This document shows positions 61,928-64,000 of a stretch of DNA of 64,000 nucleotides, one piece after another. The stretch spans positions 124,406 to 188,405 of the forward strand of contig NZ_BMJM01000002.1 in the NCBI RefSeq assembly GCF_014643455.1, written 5' to 3'. The notes beneath the pieces are model-generated. The model had not been told where the DNA came from. It did not search any database and worked only from the letters and a program-made list of their open reading frames with translations. Source of the stretch: Sandarakinorhabdus glacialis. GTDB lineage: Bacteria > Pseudomonadota > Alphaproteobacteria > Sphingomonadales > Sphingomonadaceae. Made by a program: the position numbers and the translations under genes. Position 1 is the stretch's first letter. Each line of letters starts with the position of its first letter.

Positions 61928-63216
61928 GTGTTATTGCGGCGGTCGTGGCTCGGCAATTGTGGGATTCGCGGGGGCGGCCGACGGTTGAGGCCGAGGTGAC
62001 CTTGGCTAGTGGCGCTGTCGGGCGGGCGATTGCGCCGGCGGGGGCGTCGCGGGGGGCGCATGAAGCGGTCGATCTGCGTGATGACGGGGCGCTGTTCGGG
62101 GGATTTGGGGTTTCGCGGGCGGTGGCTGGCGTAGCGGCGGAGATCGCGCCGGCGTTGGTAGGGCGCGACATTGGCGACCAGGCGGCGATCGATCGGGCTT
62201 TGGTGGCGCTCGATGGGACGGCGGACAAGTCGCGGTTGGGAGCTAATGCGGTGGTGGCGGTGTCGATGGCGGTGTTGCATGCGGCGGCGGCGGATGTGGG
62301 AGAGCCGTTGTGGCGGTACTTGACCGGCGGGCGGAAGGTGCGGGTGCCCTTGCCCGAGATCCAGATTTTCGGTGGCGGGGCGCATGCGGGCAGGCGGACC
62401 GATATCCAGGATTTCATGGTGATGTGCCCCAAGGCGGGGTCGTTTCGGCGGGCACTGGAGATTACGTCGGATGTCTATCGGACGGCGGGGCGGTTGATGG
62501 AGGCGCGCGGGCCATTGTCGGGGGTTGCCGATGAGGGCGGCTGGTGGCCCGATTTCGTGTCGAATGAAGATGCGCTCGATGTGCTGACCCAGGCGATCGA
62601 GACGAGCGGGCATCGGCCGGCGGAGGATGTGTGGATCTCGCTCGATGTTGCGGCGAACGAGCTGGGGGATGCTTCAGGGTATGAGCTGGCGCTCGATGAG
62701 TTGCGGCTGTCGGGGGCGGAGATGGCCGAGCGGGTGATCGGCTGGGCGAACCGTTATCCGATTTTGTCGATCGAGGATCCGGCGGGGCAGGACGATTTTG
62801 CGACGATGGCGGCGGTGACGGCGGCGATAGGGGGGCGGGTGCAGATTATTGGCGACGATGTGCTGGTGACAAATGCGGCGCGGGTTGCGGCGGCGGCCGC
62901 GGCGGGGGCGTGCAATGCGGCGTTGATCAAGGTCAACCAGGTCGGGACGGTGACCGAGGCGAAAGCGGCGCTCGATGCGGCGGCGACGCTGGGTTGGGGG
63001 ACGATCGTGTCGGCGCGGTCGGGGGAGAGCGAGGATGTCACGATCGCGCATTTGGCCGTTGGGTGGGATGCGGGGCAGTTGAAGGTGGGGAGCTTTACGC
63101 GGTCCGAGCGGATGGCGAAGTGGAACGAGGTGCTGCGGATCGAGGAGGCGATGGGCGGCGAGGCGGTGTTTGCCGGGGCGTCGTGCTTTGCGGCCGCGGT
63201 GGCGGCGGGATTGTGA
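61924..63216 (+). CDS. Enolase-superfamily protein, divergent from glycolytic enolase
   Basis: 430 residues, collinear with enolase. Kept: QLWDSRGRPTVEAEV, loop-1 serine in AGASRGAHEA, FGGGAHAG histidine, Glu204 in ADEGGWWPD, metal ligands in SLDVAANE, SIEDPA and GDDVLV, catalytic Lys336 in LIKVNQVGTVTE and the lysine in GQLKVGS. Changed: the SHRSGE block reads SARSGE (Ala364 for the histidine known as H373 in yeast enolase), QEF reads QDF (Asp163 for E168), and the loop-1 ST reads SR. The proton-abstraction lysine and metals remain, so abstraction alpha to a carboxylate is still likely, but 2-phosphoglycerate is probably not the substrate. It is translationally coupled to the kinase and the dehydrogenase. 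Confidence 0.88.
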   Translation: MSVIAAVVARQLWDSRGRPTVEAEVTLASGAVGRAIAPAGASRGAHEAVDLRDDGALFGGFGVSRAVAGVAAEIAPALVGRDIGDQAAIDRALVALDGTADKSRLGANAVVAVSMAVLHAAAADVGEPLWRYLTGGRKVRVPLPEIQIFGGGAHAGRRTDIQDFMVMCPKAGSFRRALEITSDVYRTAGRLMEARGPLSGVADEGGWWPDFVSNEDALDVLTQAIETSGHRPAEDVWISLDVAANELGDASGYELALDELRLSGAEMAERVIGWANRYPILSIEDPAGQDDFATMAAVTAAIGGRVQIIGDDVLVTNAARVAAAAAAGACNAALIKVNQVGTVTEAKAALDAAATLGWGTIVSARSGESEDVTIAHLAVGWDAGQLKVGSFTRSERMAKWNEVLRIEEAMGGEAVFAGASCFAAAVAAGL

Positions 63217-64000
63217 TCGTCCTGGAGGCGCGGCCTTCGCCGGGGTTTCGCGCTGAGGTCGATCGAGTGTTCGGGGCGGGGGTCGTGGTGCATGTCGACG
63301 AGGCGGCGTCGCTGGATGACGTGCTGCCGGAGATGACCGTGTTGCTGCATGTGCTGACGCCGGTGACGGGGGCGCATATCGGGAGAGCGCCGCGGTTGCG
63401 GCTGATCCAGAAGTTGGGGGTTGGGGTCAATACGATTGCTTTGGCGGCGGCGCGGGAGGCCGGAGTGGCGGTTTGCAATATGCCGGGGACGAATAGCCAG
63501 GCGGTGGCAGAGATGGCGCTTTCGCTGATGTTTGCGGTGTTGCGGCGGACGTGTTTTTCCGATGCGCAGGTGCGGGGCGGGGAAGGGTGGACGGTTGATC
63601 CCGCCGAGCATGACAGCGTTGGGGAGATTGCCGGGCGGACTGTCGGGCTGGTGGGGTTCGGGAATTCGGCGCAGCGGTTGGCGGGGGTGCTGCAGGCGTT
63701 GGGGGCGCGGGTGATTTATACGGCGCGCGGGGCGCGGGATGTGCCGTTTGAATATGTATCGTTGGAGCGGTTGCTGGCGGAGGCGGATGTTGTTTCGCTG
63801 CATGCGCCGCTGACGGAGGAGACGCGGGGGATGATCGATCCTGGGGCGATGAAGGCGGGGGCGGTGCTGGTGAATACGGCGCGGGGTGAGCTGGTGGATG
63901 AGGGCGCGCTGGTGACGGCGTTGCGGTCGGGCCGGTTGCGGGGGGCGGGGCTGGATGTGTTTGCTGCGGAGCCTTTGGGGTTGGACAATCCGTTGCTGGT
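63213..64000 (+). CDS. D-isomer-specific 2-hydroxyacid dehydrogenase, cut by the window end
   Basis: 263 residues visible from GTG at 63213, which overlaps the enolase-like stop (GTGA). It has the substrate domain (LIQKLGVGVNTIALAAAREAG, NMPGTNSQAVAEMALSLM), the dinucleotide fold (GRTVGLVGFGNSAQRLAGVL), VVSLHAPLTEETRGMID and catalytic Arg224 in LVNTARGELVDEGAL. It ends at GLDVFAAEPLGLDNPLLV; the catalytic histidine lies beyond the window. GFGNSA replaces the common GLGxIG. Related to phosphoglycerate dehydrogenase and hydroxypyruvate reductase; the specific substrate is unknown. Confidence 0.9.
   Translation, partial: MIVLEARPSPGFRAEVDRVFGAGVVVHVDEAASLDDVLPEMTVLLHVLTPVTGAHIGRAPRLRLIQKLGVGVNTIALAAAREAGVAVCNMPGTNSQAVAEMALSLMFAVLRRTCFSDAQVRGGEGWTVDPAEHDSVGEIAGRTVGLVGFGNSAQRLAGVLQALGARVIYTARGARDVPFEYVSLERLLAEADVVSLHAPLTEETRGMIDPGAMKAGAVLVNTARGELVDEGALVTALRSGRLRGAGLDVFAAEPLGLDNPLL

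Noticed and set aside
61924-63216. Housekeeping glycolytic enolase
   Set aside because: Active-site histidine and glutamate positions are changed and the gene sits in a catabolic cluster, not beside typical eno neighbours.
1-64000. CRISPR arrays, insertion sequences, prophage genes, rRNA or tRNA genes
   Set aside because: I looked for regular repeats, transposase or integrase motifs and cloverleaf sequences and saw none.

Overview
The window reads as chromosomal DNA of a GC-rich alphaproteobacterium, most likely a sphingomonad. The grounds are a UrcA-family protein, a BtuB-led cobalamin cluster, a rhamnose and exopolysaccharide locus carrying an exosortase that resembles the sphingomonad V type, and intergenic palindromes of the alphaproteobacterial kind. 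I see no rRNA, tRNA, CRISPR array, insertion sequence or phage gene.

Layout. 0-1.4 kb: decayed genes (an outer-membrane barrel, a possible second outer-membrane remnant, an EF-hand protein with a frameshift and an amber codon). 1.8-9.5 kb: urcA, panD, then an RND efflux operon (adaptor, pump, outer-membrane factor) divergent from a TetR regulator, with a 20-bp-arm palindrome between them. 9.7-11.7 kb: glutathione-dependent formaldehyde oxidation (frmA, fghA), preceded by a G12 tract. 11.7-21.6 kb: cobalamin salvage and late assembly: cobU on the minus strand, then a cobalamin riboswitch leading a tightly overlapping plus-strand operon (btuB, cobC, cobO, btuF-like, cbiB, cobQ, cobT, cobS, alpha-ribazole phosphatase). 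21.7-30.5 kb: an old-yellow-enzyme homologue, then a predicted amidoligase/transglutaminase operon (transglutaminase with an amber codon, DUF2126 fusion with a probable CTG start, circularly permuted ATP-grasp fused to alpha-E, second transglutaminase). 30.7-34.6 kb: AsmA-like protein, glycine-zipper protein, Dps, DUF1345.

34.7-54.4 kb: exopolysaccharide locus. It holds rmlA, an FrhB-like protein, rmlC, rmlD and rmlB; a flippase; a pyruvyl transferase; an EpsD-type isomerase; a glycosyltransferase; a hexapeptide acyltransferase; an AAA ATPase; then on the plus strand an outer-membrane barrel, an OPX export protein, a GumC-like co-polymerase, an EpsG-like ATPase lacking the Walker A lysine, an exosortase, EpsI, a small minus-strand accessory gene and a WcaJ-type initiating transferase. 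Together these supply dTDP-rhamnose, start and build the repeat unit on undecaprenyl phosphate, flip, polymerise and export it; the exosortase pair probably sorts surface proteins in step.

54.4-64 kb: a Kef-type antiporter, then a probable catabolic regulon: a hydratase, two MarR regulators, an acyl-CoA ligase, an alpha/beta hydrolase, an APH-fold kinase, an enolase-like protein with altered active-site residues, and a 2-hydroxyacid dehydrogenase cut by the window end. A shared 18-base site lies upstream of the hydratase and the ligase, with weaker versions upstream of one MarR gene and the hydrolase. The kinase-enolase-dehydrogenase set is the best candidate here for an undescribed pathway.
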